Of a stretch of 63,825 bases of DNA, positions 16,556 through 24,949 are shown piece by piece; positions within the stretch are counted from its first letter, which is position 1, and every line of letters begins with the position of its first letter. The stretch is taken from the NCBI GenBank assembly GCA_030150405.1, contig JASLFU010000005.1, positions 1-63,825 of the forward strand, given 5' to 3'. The DNA comes from Ignatzschineria sp. (lineage in GTDB: Bacteria; Pseudomonadota; Gammaproteobacteria; Cardiobacteriales; Wohlfahrtiimonadaceae). A model generated the notes under the pieces. It did no database searches and had not been told where the DNA came from. It was given only the letters and a program-made list of their open reading frames with translations. The position numbers were made by a program, and so were the translations under genes.

Positions 16556-19210
16556 ATGACAAAAACAGCGCGTACTCAACCCGAACATACCCCGATGATG
16601 AAACAGTATTGGGGGATTAAAAATCGTTACCCCACAATGCTGCTATTTTACCGCATGGGAGATTTTTATGAACTATTTTATGAGGATGCCAAAAAGGGGG
16701 CGAAATTACTCGATATCACCCTCACTCAGCGGGGGAAATCGGCAGGCGAGCCCGTTCCAATGGCGGGTATCCCCTACCATTCTGCAGAGAGTTATCTCGC
16801 TAAATTACTTAAACTTGGGGAGTCGGTAGCGATCTGTGAGCAGGTTGGGCCTGTCACCAATAAAGGCCCTGTGGAGCGGGATGTTGTGCGCATTCTCACA
16901 CCGGGGACGTTAACCGATGAGTATCTCTTAGATGCAAAAAATGAGAGCATTACCGCCAGTATCTATCGGCTTGAACCTACTAAAAAGGAGGCTGAAGAGC
17001 GCTGGGCGCTTGCCTGGATCAATCTTGCAGCGGCGGAGTTCTCCTTAATGCCTCCCCTCTCTCTCGAGGCCCTCACATCAGAAGTGCTTCGTATTAAACC
17101 TTCTGAAATTATCTACCCCGAATCATTATCGATCCCGGGGAAATTGCGGCAGTTAAGTAACTTTACCAGTTACCCCGAATGGCATTTTGATCAAGCTCGA
17201 AATTATGAGCTTCTCTGCGAACACTTTAAAACACAGAGTCTCCAAGGGTTTTCTCTGGAGAAAACAGATTCATCCCTCACCAGTGCGGGGGCGCTTTTAA
17301 CTTATGTGAAAGAGACCCAGAAAGATCCCCTAGCCTATATTGACGCCATTGTCTTAGAGGCGCTCGATGATGCGGTAATTTTAGATATTACAACGCGCCG
17401 AAACTTAGAGATCGAACGCACACTTTATGGCGAGAGCGAAAATACCGTGCGCGATCTTTTAGATGAGTGCCAAACACCGATGGGTTCTCGCCTTCTTTCC
17501 CGCTGGCTTAATCGCCCATTACGAGATCATGATATTTTAAATGAGCGGCTCGACCTTATTGAAGCTTTCGAGCTTCCCAATCCCGCCTTAGAGAGTGCGT
17601 TAAAGGAGATTGGCGATCTTGAGCGTTTAGTCACTCGAATTGTTCTCAAAACTGCGCGCCCTCGAGATTTAACTCAGTTACGTAAAATCTTACAAGTTAC
17701 ACCCAAAATCGCTCAAACCATCGATAACGATCCGACCATCCAAAAGATCAATCCCCTTTGGCTAGAATGGCTCAAGCCGCAACCTGAGCTGTGTGAATTA
17801 CTGGAAAAAGCGATCGTAGAAGAACCGCCTCTTCTTATCCGCGATGGGGGCGTCATTGCCCGGGGGTATGATTCAGCGCTCGATGAGCTTGTAGAGATGA
17901 GCACTAAAGGGGATCAATTCCTTCTCGATCTGGAACAAAAAGAGCGAGAGCGACTTGATATTCCAACCCTTAAAGTGGGCTATAACCGTGTGCATGGATA
18001 CTATATTGAAGTCTCTAAAATTCACTCCGACAAAGTTCCTACAGAGTATGTTCGGCGCCAAACCTTAAAAGATGTCGAGCGCTATATCTATCCTGCCCTT
18101 AAAGAGTTTGAAAATAAGATCCTCTCTGCTCGGGAGCGCTCATTAGCGCTAGAGAAAGAGCTTTGGGATGCCCTTTTAATTAAAATCGAACCCTATCAAA
18201 CTCCGCTGCGTCTTCTTAGCGATGCTTTAGCAAATATCGATATCTTCATCAACTTAAGCAAATTAAGCCGACGCTATCAGTGGTGTCGTCCACAATTTTC
18301 AAAAACGGTGGGGATCGAGATCACCAAAGGTCGCCACCCCATTGTAGAGCGCTCCCTCTCTCGCCCCTTTATTGCCAATAGCTTAACGCTTTCGCCGAAG
18401 CAAAATATGCTAATCGTTACGGGCCCGAACATGGGAGGGAAATCGACCTATATGCGGCAAACAGCGCTGATTGTACTTTTGGCCCATATTGGCTCATTTG
18501 TACCTGCCGAAGCAGCTAAGATCGGCCCTGTAGATCGCATCTTCACCCGAATTGGTGCGCAAGATGATCTTAGCTCGGAGCAATCAACCTTTATGGTAGA
18601 GATGACAGAAACAGCTACCATCTTAAACTATGCCACTTCTCAAAGCTTAGTCTTAATGGATGAAGTAGGCCGTGGAACCTCCACCCTCGATGGTCTCTCT
18701 TTAGCCTGGAGTGCGGCGCTCTACCTTACCGAAAAAGCCCGCGCCATGACGATCTTCGCCACCCACTATTTTGAGATGACGGAGTTAGAAGAGCTCTACC
18801 CCACTGTAAAAAACCTTCACCTTGATGCAGTAGAGCATAAAGATGAAATTATCTTTATGCATCAGGTTAAAGAGGGAGCGGCTTCAAAAAGTTATGGTTT
18901 ACAGGTCGCGGCGCTTGCGGGCGTCCCCAGTGAGGTGATCGATCTGGCGAAAGAGAAATTGGCTGAGCTTGAGATCAGTTTCTCTTCCATCTCCTCAAAT
19001 AAGGAAGAAAATTTAGCGAAAATTGAGAAAGAGGCACTATCCTTAAAAGATACGCAGAAAAATTCGCAAAAAGAGGAAGAGGCGATTCAACTTGGGCTCT
19101 TTAACGATGCCCCTTCAAAGGTTGAAGAGATGCTCAAGGAGATTGAGCCCGATAACTTAACTCCCCGAGAGGCGCTCGATCTCCTCTATCAACTTAAAGA
19201 GGAGCTTTAA
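16556..19210 (+). CDS. mutS: DNA mismatch repair protein MutS
   Basis: Recognises mismatches and recruits MutL. It has 884 residues. The mismatch-binding domain has the Phe-x-Glu motif in LLFYRMGDFYELFYEDA (about 28-45). A connector, lever and clamp follow, then the ATPase domain with Walker A GPNMGGKST (about 623-631), Walker B LVLMDEVGRGTSTLDG and the ATHYFE switch. The C-terminal tail (about 795-884) holds the tetramerisation region. The ribosome site before the ATG is weak (TAAAGA). A strong terminator follows at 19295-19331. Confidence 0.97.
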   Translation: MTKTARTQPEHTPMMKQYWGIKNRYPTMLLFYRMGDFYELFYEDAKKGAKLLDITLTQRGKSAGEPVPMAGIPYHSAESYLAKLLKLGESVAICEQVGPVTNKGPVERDVVRILTPGTLTDEYLLDAKNESITASIYRLEPTKKEAEERWALAWINLAAAEFSLMPPLSLEALTSEVLRIKPSEIIYPESLSIPGKLRQLSNFTSYPEWHFDQARNYELLCEHFKTQSLQGFSLEKTDSSLTSAGALLTYVKETQKDPLAYIDAIVLEALDDAVILDITTRRNLEIERTLYGESENTVRDLLDECQTPMGSRLLSRWLNRPLRDHDILNERLDLIEAFELPNPALESALKEIGDLERLVTRIVLKTARPRDLTQLRKILQVTPKIAQTIDNDPTIQKINPLWLEWLKPQPELCELLEKAIVEEPPLLIRDGGVIARGYDSALDELVEMSTKGDQFLLDLEQKERERLDIPTLKVGYNRVHGYYIEVSKIHSDKVPTEYVRRQTLKDVERYIYPALKEFENKILSARERSLALEKELWDALLIKIEPYQTPLRLLSDALANIDIFINLSKLSRRYQWCRPQFSKTVGIEITKGRHPIVERSLSRPFIANSLTLSPKQNMLIVTGPNMGGKSTYMRQTALIVLLAHIGSFVPAEAAKIGPVDRIFTRIGAQDDLSSEQSTFMVEMTETATILNYATSQSLVLMDEVGRGTSTLDGLSLAWSAALYLTEKARAMTIFATHYFEMTELEELYPTVKNLHLDAVEHKDEIIFMHQVKEGAASKSYGLQVAALAGVPSEVIDLAKEKLAELEISFSSISSNKEENLAKIEKEALSLKDTQKNSQKEEEAIQLGLFNDAPSKVEEMLKEIEPDNLTPREALDLLYQLKEEL

Positions 19211-19294
19211 AGCCCCTTTTAAAGGGCAGCTTTTACCTTAACCCTTTTACCTTGATTTTAATAAGGCTCTAAGCTTTATAAAATGCTTCTCTTT

Positions 19295-19331
19295 TAGGCG
19301 CCCGTGAGAGATTCTCCGGGCGCTAATTTTT
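19295..19331 (+). terminator. Terminator after mutS
   Basis: A GC-rich 7-bp stem (19298-19304 with 19317-19323), extended by TTA/TAA across a bulge, is followed by ATTTTTA. Confidence 0.78.
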
Positions 19332-19415
19332 ACCCGCCCTTTTAGCGGTAAAAACAAAATATTTATAAATATTAAATTTGGGAAACCCCTTTATATCTCT
19401 TAGGTTTAAAGGGAG

Positions 19416-19474
19416 TTTAAGCGGAAAGAAAGTTCTGCAAAATATAATTTGCAAAATGCTTGTATCCGCTTAAA
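19416..19474 (+). promoter_or_regulatory. Nested symmetric palindrome upstream of potA
   Basis: Outer perfect 10-bp arms TTTAAGCGGA (19416-19425) and TCCGCTTAAA (19465-19474) enclose inner 6-bp arms TGCAAA (19436-19441) and TTTGCA (19448-19453). Both pairs share the same centre (about 19445), and a TATAAT (19443-19448) lies at that centre. The layout suggests a regulated promoter or a two-site operator for potABC. Confidence 0.5.
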
Positions 19475-19585
19475 AAAAGCTCTACACTTCACGCTCTCTT
19501 TCTGAGAGATAAGAAGCCTTTTTGTACCACTCTTAACCATTTTTAAAGGTGCACTGACAACCTTTAATCAAATGCGGAGGCGCTT

Positions 19586-20725
19586 ATGCAACCAAGCCAT
19601 TTACACAAGCACGAACCTTGGCGTGACCCCAATTCTGTCCCCCATGTGGAGATTCTTGATATCGTCAAAATGTATGACGATCACGTTGCGGTCAATAATA
19701 TTTCACTCGATATCTATAAGGGGGAATTCTTCTCTCTCCTCGGCCCTTCTGGCTGTGGAAAGACAACCCTTTTAAGGATGCTCGCAGGCTTTGAGACGCC
19801 CACCTCTGGTAAGATTCTGCTTGAGGGGGAAGATATGTCTAAAATTCCTCCCTATGAGCGCCCCGTGAATATGATGTTCCAAAGCTACGCCCTCTTCCCC
19901 CATATGACAGTGGAAGAGAATATCGCCTTTGGACTTAAACAAGATAAGGTCAAAAAACCTGAGATCCAAAAACGGGTCAATCAGATGCTCGAACTTGTGC
20001 AGATGGGCCGTTTTGCTAAACGCAAACCTCACCAACTTTCAGGGGGACAACGTCAACGAGTCGCCCTTGCACGGAGTATTGTCAAAAAACCGAAGCTGCT
20101 ACTACTTGATGAGCCCTTAGGCGCTCTGGATAAACGTCTACGGGAACAGACTCAATTTGAGCTCATGACCATTCAAGAAGAGCTCAATATGACCTTTATT
20201 ATCGTCACCCACGATCAAGAAGAGGCGATGACCGTCTCTAGCCGTATTGCGGTGATGGATTCTGGCGAATTGGTGCAAGTTGCAACGCCTGCAGAGATCT
20301 ACGAATTCCCTAACTCCCGTTATGTTGCTGAGTTCGTGGGCGATGTGAATATTTTTGAAGGGGTGATCTCTGAAATCTCCTCTAATAAAACTACAGTAGA
20401 GAGCTACGAAGCAGAAACACCCCTTGTCTGTGCCCAAGGTGTAGGTGCAACGGTAGGATCACAGGCGTGGGTCGCTGTACGCCCTGAAAAGCTTGATATC
20501 TCCTTAACGCCTCCCGCCAACCCCCATATTAACTGTGTTGTTGGCGAGGTTTGGGATATTGGTTATATGGGAAATATGTCGATCTATCACGTGAAATTAG
20601 ATAATGAGAAGATGGTTACCGTATCGCAGATGAATGATACCCGTATTATCGAGCAGCGTATTACCCATGAAGATCGGGTCTATATTAGCTTTACCGATGA
20701 TTCTGGGATTGTTCTTATCTCATAA
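19586..20725 (+). CDS. potA: Spermidine/putrescine-type ABC transporter ATP-binding protein
   Basis: Cytosolic ATPase of a polyamine-type importer, 379 residues. Walker A is LGPSGCGKTT (about 52-61), followed by the Q-loop MMFQSYALFPHMTV, signature LSGGQRQRVALARS, Walker B LLLLDEPLGALD, H-loop IVTHDQEEA and a C-terminal TOBE/OB domain (about 285-375). GGAGG lies seven bases before the ATG. Family assignment to the Pot/Potf group follows from the domain order and the potB-potC neighbours. Spermidine, putrescine or a related cation cannot be separated by sequence here. Confidence 0.9.
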   Translation: MQPSHLHKHEPWRDPNSVPHVEILDIVKMYDDHVAVNNISLDIYKGEFFSLLGPSGCGKTTLLRMLAGFETPTSGKILLEGEDMSKIPPYERPVNMMFQSYALFPHMTVEENIAFGLKQDKVKKPEIQKRVNQMLELVQMGRFAKRKPHQLSGGQRQRVALARSIVKKPKLLLLDEPLGALDKRLREQTQFELMTIQEELNMTFIIVTHDQEEAMTVSSRIAVMDSGELVQVATPAEIYEFPNSRYVAEFVGDVNIFEGVISEISSNKTTVESYEAETPLVCAQGVGATVGSQAWVAVRPEKLDISLTPPANPHINCVVGEVWDIGYMGNMSIYHVKLDNEKMVTVSQMNDTRIIEQRITHEDRVYISFTDDSGIVLIS

Positions 20726-20748
20726 TCTTCTGCTACAGAATATCGTTT

Positions 20749-20792
20749 GGCTCGAGAATTTAGCGCAAAGCGCAATTGAATATCATCGAGCC
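20749..20792 (+). promoter_or_regulatory. Stem-loop between potA and potB
   Basis: Outer arms GGCTCGA (20749-20755) and TCGAGCC (20786-20792) enclose a small inner hairpin GCGC-AAA-GCGC (20763-20773). There is no T run. It occupies the 105-base potA-potB gap and may set the ratio of ATPase to permease expression. Confidence 0.5.
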
Positions 20793-20830
20793 CTTACCTC
20801 TCACCTTTTGATTCAAAAGGAGGTTTGACA

Positions 20831-21850
20831 ATGCCACAACGTCAACAAGAGATCGGGTTTTTTACCGGGTTAATGGCTGAGCTTGTCTCTCGCCTTAACT
20901 TCACCCACCGTAAGCTACTCCGGCTCGCCCCATATCGCTTCTTAATTAGCCTCGTCAGTAGCCGTAGGCTCATTATTGGTGTGCCCTTTATCTGGCTCAC
21001 ACTCTTTTTCCTTATTCCATTTTTAATTGTTCTTCGTGTAAGTTTTACCGAAGCGGAGATCGCCTCGCCCCCCTTTACTTCCCTCTTTGAGTGGGCGGAA
21101 GCTGGGTTGCTACAGATTACCGTAAACTTCCAGAACTATATGGAGATGTGGGAAGAGGGGATCTATCTTCATGCCTATCTCAACAGTATTAAGATCGCCT
21201 TTTTTGCCACAGTATTTACCTTAGCAATCGGCTACCCTATCGCCTTAGCGATGGCCCGTGCGCCTAAACGTTGGCAACTCTTTCTCTTAATGCTGGTGAT
21301 TCTTCCCTTCTGGACCTCATTTCTCATTCGTGTTTATGCTTGGGTGACAATTCTCTCCCCTACTGGAATTTTAAATAATTTTATTAATTGGGTGGGGCAA
21401 GGCCTTGGATTAATCGATCCTTCATCTCCTATCGTGCTACAGATATTGCATACAGATCTTGCGGTCTATATCGGGATTGTTTATGGCTATCTCCCCTTTA
21501 TGATTCTACCGCTCTACGCCACCTTAATTAAGGTGGATGATACCCTGATTGAGGCCGCCCTTGATCTAGGCTCACCTCCTTTAAAGACTTTTTGGAATAT
21601 TACCTTTAGGCTCTCCCTACCAGGTGTATTTGCCGGCTGTTTCTTAGTATTTATCCCAGCGATGGGTGAGTTTGTTATCCCTGATCTTTTAGGTGGCTCA
21701 AATGTAACGATGATCGGTAAAGTGCTCTATGACACCTACCTTCAAGGGATGAACTTACCTCTTGTATCGGCTATTTCGGTAATTCTGCTACTGCTTGTAC
21801 TGTTACCGATCTACATCTTTAACCGCTTACAAGAGAAGCAATTTACCTAA
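20831..21850 (+). CDS. potB: Spermidine/putrescine-type ABC transporter permease B
   Basis: About 339 residues, integral membrane permease with six helices. It has the ABC coupling loop EAALDLGSPPLKTFWNITFRL (about 235-256) and a hydrophilic N-terminal extension of about 45 residues before helix 1 (RLIIGVPFIWLTLFFLIPFL). I start at ATG 20831 because AGGAGG (20818-20823) sits seven bases upstream. An in-frame TTG two codons earlier would put the site too close. It is followed by potC after ten bases. Confidence 0.9.
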   Translation: MPQRQQEIGFFTGLMAELVSRLNFTHRKLLRLAPYRFLISLVSSRRLIIGVPFIWLTLFFLIPFLIVLRVSFTEAEIASPPFTSLFEWAEAGLLQITVNFQNYMEMWEEGIYLHAYLNSIKIAFFATVFTLAIGYPIALAMARAPKRWQLFLLMLVILPFWTSFLIRVYAWVTILSPTGILNNFINWVGQGLGLIDPSSPIVLQILHTDLAVYIGIVYGYLPFMILPLYATLIKVDDTLIEAALDLGSPPLKTFWNITFRLSLPGVFAGCFLVFIPAMGEFVIPDLLGGSNVTMIGKVLYDTYLQGMNLPLVSAISVILLLLVLLPIYIFNRLQEKQFT

Positions 21851-21860
21851 GGAGTGAAGA

Positions 21861-22691
21861 ATGAAAAAGAAGATGACTCCGCTTAACTGGATCTCCCTTA
21901 TCCTTGGGCTGCTCTTTCTCTACACGCCCATTATTCTAGTGGTGATCTATAGCTTTAACGAATCGAAATTAGTTACGGTGTGGGGCGGATTTTCCACTAA
22001 ATGGTATCCAGATCTCTTCCAGCAAGATGGAATCTGGTCTGCCGCTAAGACCAGTCTACTCCTGGCGGTATTTACCTCAACATTTGCCGTTATTTTAGGA
22101 ACAATGGCCGCCTTTGCGCTTGTAAAATATCGCCGCTTTCGAGGAAAGACGCTCTTTTCCGGGATGACCTACGCCCCAATGGTGATGCCCGAGATCATTA
22201 TGGGAAGCTCTTTAGGCTTAACCTTTGTGGCGCTAAGCGTAAGCACAGGCTTTTTAACCATGATGATCGCACATATCACCTTTACGATGTGTTATGTCGT
22301 TGTTGTGGTGCAATCTCGCTTAACAGGGTTTGATCGCCATATTGAAGAGGCCGCGATGGATCTTGGCGCTGATGGTATCCGCACCTTTTTCTACATTACG
22401 TTGCCGATGATCTTACCGGCGATTGTATCGGGTTGGTTGCTCTCCTTTACCCTTTCGCTCGATGACTTAATTATCGCAACCTTCACAACGGGCCCCGGCG
22501 GAACAACGCTTCCGATCTGGATCTACTCAAAGGCACGTTTAGGCGTTAGCCCAAATATTAATGCGCTCTCTACGATTATGATCGGAATAGTTGCCACAGG
22601 GGTCTTTCTCATTACGTTGATCAACCTACACCTGACAAAACGTCGTGAACAGGATGAGAAAAATGCCGCCAGCGAAGCAAATATGATCTAA
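21861..22691 (+). CDS. potC: Spermidine/putrescine-type ABC transporter permease C
   Basis: 276 residues, the second permease. Six membrane helices begin with WISLILGLLFLYTPIILVV, and the coupling loop is EEAAMDLGADGIRTFFYITL (about 165-185). GGAG precedes the ATG. The last gene of the unit, it is followed by a strong terminator. The periplasmic binding protein (PotD/PotF) that normally closes such operons is absent here and must be supplied from elsewhere. Confidence 0.91.
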   Translation: MKKKMTPLNWISLILGLLFLYTPIILVVIYSFNESKLVTVWGGFSTKWYPDLFQQDGIWSAAKTSLLLAVFTSTFAVILGTMAAFALVKYRRFRGKTLFSGMTYAPMVMPEIIMGSSLGLTFVALSVSTGFLTMMIAHITFTMCYVVVVVQSRLTGFDRHIEEAAMDLGADGIRTFFYITLPMILPAIVSGWLLSFTLSLDDLIIATFTTGPGGTTLPIWIYSKARLGVSPNINALSTIMIGIVATGVFLITLINLHLTKRREQDEKNAASEANMI

Positions 22692-22707
22692 CCAATAATA
22701 AGCAAAG

Positions 22708-22746
22708 AGCCCATAAGCCCTCTTCTGGTTTATGGGCTTTTTTTAT
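22708..22746 (+). terminator. Terminator after potC
   Basis: The 9-bp stem AGCCCATAA/TTATGGGCT (22708-22716, 22730-22738) is followed by seven T. It lies between convergent potC and recO. Confidence 0.85.
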
Positions 22747-22781
22747 AATGCTTAAAATTAACAAGTAAGCACCCTACTCCT

Positions 22782-23513
22782 CTACGCATCGAGCAGACTA
22801 CCGGCGCTTTTCGTCTTATTTCCGTAAAGTTTTTGCAGCCAAATACGCGATTGCAATGGCTTACTGCCCAACAGTGGTGAGAGCAGAATACGCATCATAT
22901 CCCGATAATTGATCGCCTCCTCCCGCTCTAAAGGTCTGTTCTCTAAAATATGGTGGAGCGTCGAGCCTTTTACTGTAAGTAAGCCCTCATGCTTTCCTGG
23001 GATAAAGCCTTCATCAGGTAGCAGAGAGTAGATAAGATCAGGACGGATCTCCTCCCCCTGCGCATCAAAAGCAAAGTCTGGCAAAATGCCGAGAAAAGCG
23101 AGTAGCGTCCCCTCAAACTGACGAAGGTAGGGTTCAATCTCCTTTCCTTCTTTTAACGCCTCTAAAACACGGTGATAGATCTCAAAAATTTCTGGGGACG
23201 CTTGATGCTGAGGAAAGAGCCGTAATAATAACTCATTGAGATAATAAGCAATCCAGATCTCTCGCCCTGTTAAACGAAACTGCTGGAGAAGATCATACTC
23301 ATTTAAAAAATAGAAGGTGCGTCCCTCTTTAAGATGCCACGCTGCAAAGGTAAAGAGCTCAAGCTCCACCGGATTTTTCCGCTTACGCCCCCGCACAAGT
23401 ACCTTAATCCGCCCTTCAGTACGGGTGAGAAGATCCACCAAAAAGGATGATTCCTGGTAGGGTTGCTTACGCAACACATAGGCTTCTGCCCGCCCTTCAA
23501 ATCGATCATGCAT
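22782..23513 (-). CDS. recO: DNA repair protein RecO
   Basis: Annealing and RecA-loading mediator in RecFOR repair. It has about 243 residues. The N-terminal OB fold reads AEAYVLRKQPYQESSFLVDL and 'TEGRIKVLVRGRKRKN', and a helical C-terminal domain follows. The zinc-finger cysteines found in many RecO proteins are not present, as in other gammaproteobacterial forms. The frame extends 11 codons upstream, but the ATG at 23513 has GGAGGT at ideal spacing. In many relatives recO follows era. Here it is separated from era by more than 23 kb and follows mlaD. Confidence 0.9.
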   Translation of the reverse strand: MHDRFEGRAEAYVLRKQPYQESSFLVDLLTRTEGRIKVLVRGRKRKNPVELELFTFAAWHLKEGRTFYFLNEYDLLQQFRLTGREIWIAYYLNELLLRLFPQHQASPEIFEIYHRVLEALKEGKEIEPYLRQFEGTLLAFLGILPDFAFDAQGEEIRPDLIYSLLPDEGFIPGKHEGLLTVKGSTLHHILENRPLEREEAINYRDMMRILLSPLLGSKPLQSRIWLQKLYGNKTKSAGSLLDA

Positions 23514-23527
23514 CGGTGACCTCCCAA

Positions 23528-23557
23528 TAAAAAAGGCTTTCAGCAATAGAAAGCCTT
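23528..23557 (-). terminator. Terminator between mlaD and recO
   Basis: On the minus strand, the 9-bp stem AAGGCTTTC/GAAAGCCTT (23549-23557, 23533-23541) has a 7-base loop and is followed by TTTTTATT. It ends immediately before the recO ribosome site. Confidence 0.8.
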
Positions 23558-23608
23558 ATTCCACTCTAAACTCCACCCCTCTTAAAAGGGGAGGCTTTCG
23601 CTCAAAGC

Positions 23609-24151
23609 TTAATCTAATAAAGAACCTGGCGTAAATGCAGGCTCATGCCCTTCGCTCTTTTCTCCGCCTCCTGAAGAGTCTTCCTTCTCTTTACCTCCGG
23701 TAAATGAGGCCAGAAGCTGGCCGATCAGACGCTCCATCACAAACGCATCTTGCGTCATACGAATACGATCACCATTAGCAAGATCTGTCTCAGAACCACC
23801 GGGATCAAGCGCAATATATTGCTCTCCAACAAGGCCAGAAGTATGAATCGCTGCAATGGTATCGGTAGGAATACCAAATTTAGTATCGAGATTTAAACGC
23901 ACCACTGCTTGGAATGTATGGGGATCGAGCTCAATACCTGCAACCTGCCCAACACGCACACCCGAAACCATAACAGGGGCTTTAACTTTAAGTGAGCCGA
24001 TATTATCAAAATTCGCTGTCACGACAATACCCTTCCCGCCCCCAAATCGGCCGCTTGAGTTGCTCGCATTAAAGGCAAGCCAGGCAAAAGCTAAAATGCC
24101 GCTGAGCACAAAAAGTCCCACTACAAAATCTAACCATTTAGGGTTTTTCAT
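23609..24151 (-). CDS. mlaD: MlaD-like MCE-domain phospholipid transport protein
   Basis: 180 residues. One N-terminal membrane helix (FVVGLFVLSGILAFAWLAF, about 9-27) is followed by a single MCE domain (about 42-120: NIGSLKVKAPVMVSGVRVGQ, ...SGLVGEQYIALDPGG) and a polar C-terminal tail. It matches MlaD in size (E. coli 183), the hexameric periplasmic ring of the system that keeps the outer membrane lipid-asymmetric. The usual partners mlaF, mlaE, mlaC and mlaB are not beside it. It is followed by recO after a terminator. Confidence 0.9.
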   Translation of the reverse strand: MKNPKWLDFVVGLFVLSGILAFAWLAFNASNSSGRFGGGKGIVVTANFDNIGSLKVKAPVMVSGVRVGQVAGIELDPHTFQAVVRLNLDTKFGIPTDTIAAIHTSGLVGEQYIALDPGGSETDLANGDRIRMTQDAFVMERLIGQLLASFTGGKEKEDSSGGGEKSEGHEPAFTPGSLLD

Positions 24152-24195
24152 ACCTATTCCTATCTATCTCTTGTTCCATTATCGAAAAGCAACGC

Positions 24196-24214
24196 GATAA
24201 TGATAAATCATCGA
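24196..24214. promoter_or_regulatory. Possible Fur-like box upstream of mlaD
   Basis: GATAATGATAAATCATC contains two tandem GATAAT-like hexamers and a perfect ATGAT-AA-ATCAT palindrome, about 50 bases upstream of mlaD. It is a partial match to the Fur consensus by eye and not tested against a matrix. Confidence 0.25.
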
Positions 24215-24286
24215 TGACTCTTGCTTTACTATGCTAATTTTTTAGCTATTTTACTACGTTTACCGTCCGCTGTCTTGAATCATTAC

Positions 24287-24949
24287 TTACTCATTTTTAA
24301 TGAACGATCCTGAAGAATACCAACGATTTTCCGCCATTAAACGCTTAATTGGCGCAAAACTTTGCCGATGTTCGGGCGTGACCCCATATTTTTGAAGAGC
24401 CGCTAAATGCTGCTTTGTGCCATACCCTTTATGTTGTAAAAAACCATATTCAGGATAGCGTTCATCAAGCCCAATCATCGATTGATCCCTAGCATCCTTC
24501 GCTAAGATCGAAGCGGCACTTATCTCCAAAAAGAGCGCGTCCCCTTTAACGATCGTTTCACTGGGCAAACCGCAACGGGGATCTTGGTTCCCATCAATAC
24601 GCACAAATTGAGGAGTAATAGAGAGCTGTTCAATCGCTCTACGCATTGCTAATAAGGTGGCTTGTAAGATATTTAAATCATCAATCTCCTTCACCGTTGC
24701 CTTAGCAATCGCCCAAGCGAGCGCTTTCTCTTTAATCTCTTCGCTCAATTCCCGGCGCCGCTTTTCTGTTAATTTTTTAGAATCATCTAATCCTTCAATG
24801 GGTTGATCAGGCTCTAAAATCACCGCTGCGGCAAATACATCTCCACATAGAGGTCCGCGCCCCGCCTCATCTACGCCGGCAATATACTCATACTCTAAAG
24901 CGAATGGCTCTTCAAAGATCGAAAGTTGCTCTGCTTTCACTCTACTCAT
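24287..24949 (-). CDS. rnhB: Ribonuclease HII
   Basis: Removes ribonucleotides misincorporated in DNA. The protein is about 220 residues. Catalytic motif EYIAGVDEAGRGPLCGDV (about 20-38) supplies the Asp-Glu pair, and further conserved Asp residues occur in LDDSKKLTEKRR and 'RIDGN'. The longest frame begins earlier, but the ATG at 24949 is chosen because it overlaps the lpxB stop (ATGAGTAG arrangement) and has a GAGGGG site upstream. It closes the lpx run. Confidence 0.94.
   Translation of the reverse strand: MSRVKAEQLSIFEEPFALEYEYIAGVDEAGRGPLCGDVFAAAVILEPDQPIEGLDDSKKLTEKRRRELSEEIKEKALAWAIAKATVKEIDDLNILQATLLAMRRAIEQLSITPQFVRIDGNQDPRCGLPSETIVKGDALFLEISAASILAKDARDQSMIGLDERYPEYGFLQHKGYGTKQHLAALQKYGVTPEHRQSFAPIKRLMAENRWYSSGSFIKNE

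Larger units (their letters stand above)
19211..19585 (+). other. Intergenic region between mutS and potA
   Basis: This 375-base gap holds no convincing gene. It contains the mutS terminator (19295-19331), a second imperfect hairpin (TTTACC... GGTAAA, 19329-19352) and the nested palindrome at 19416-19474. The potA ribosome site GGAGG is at about 19574-19578. Confidence 0.6.
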
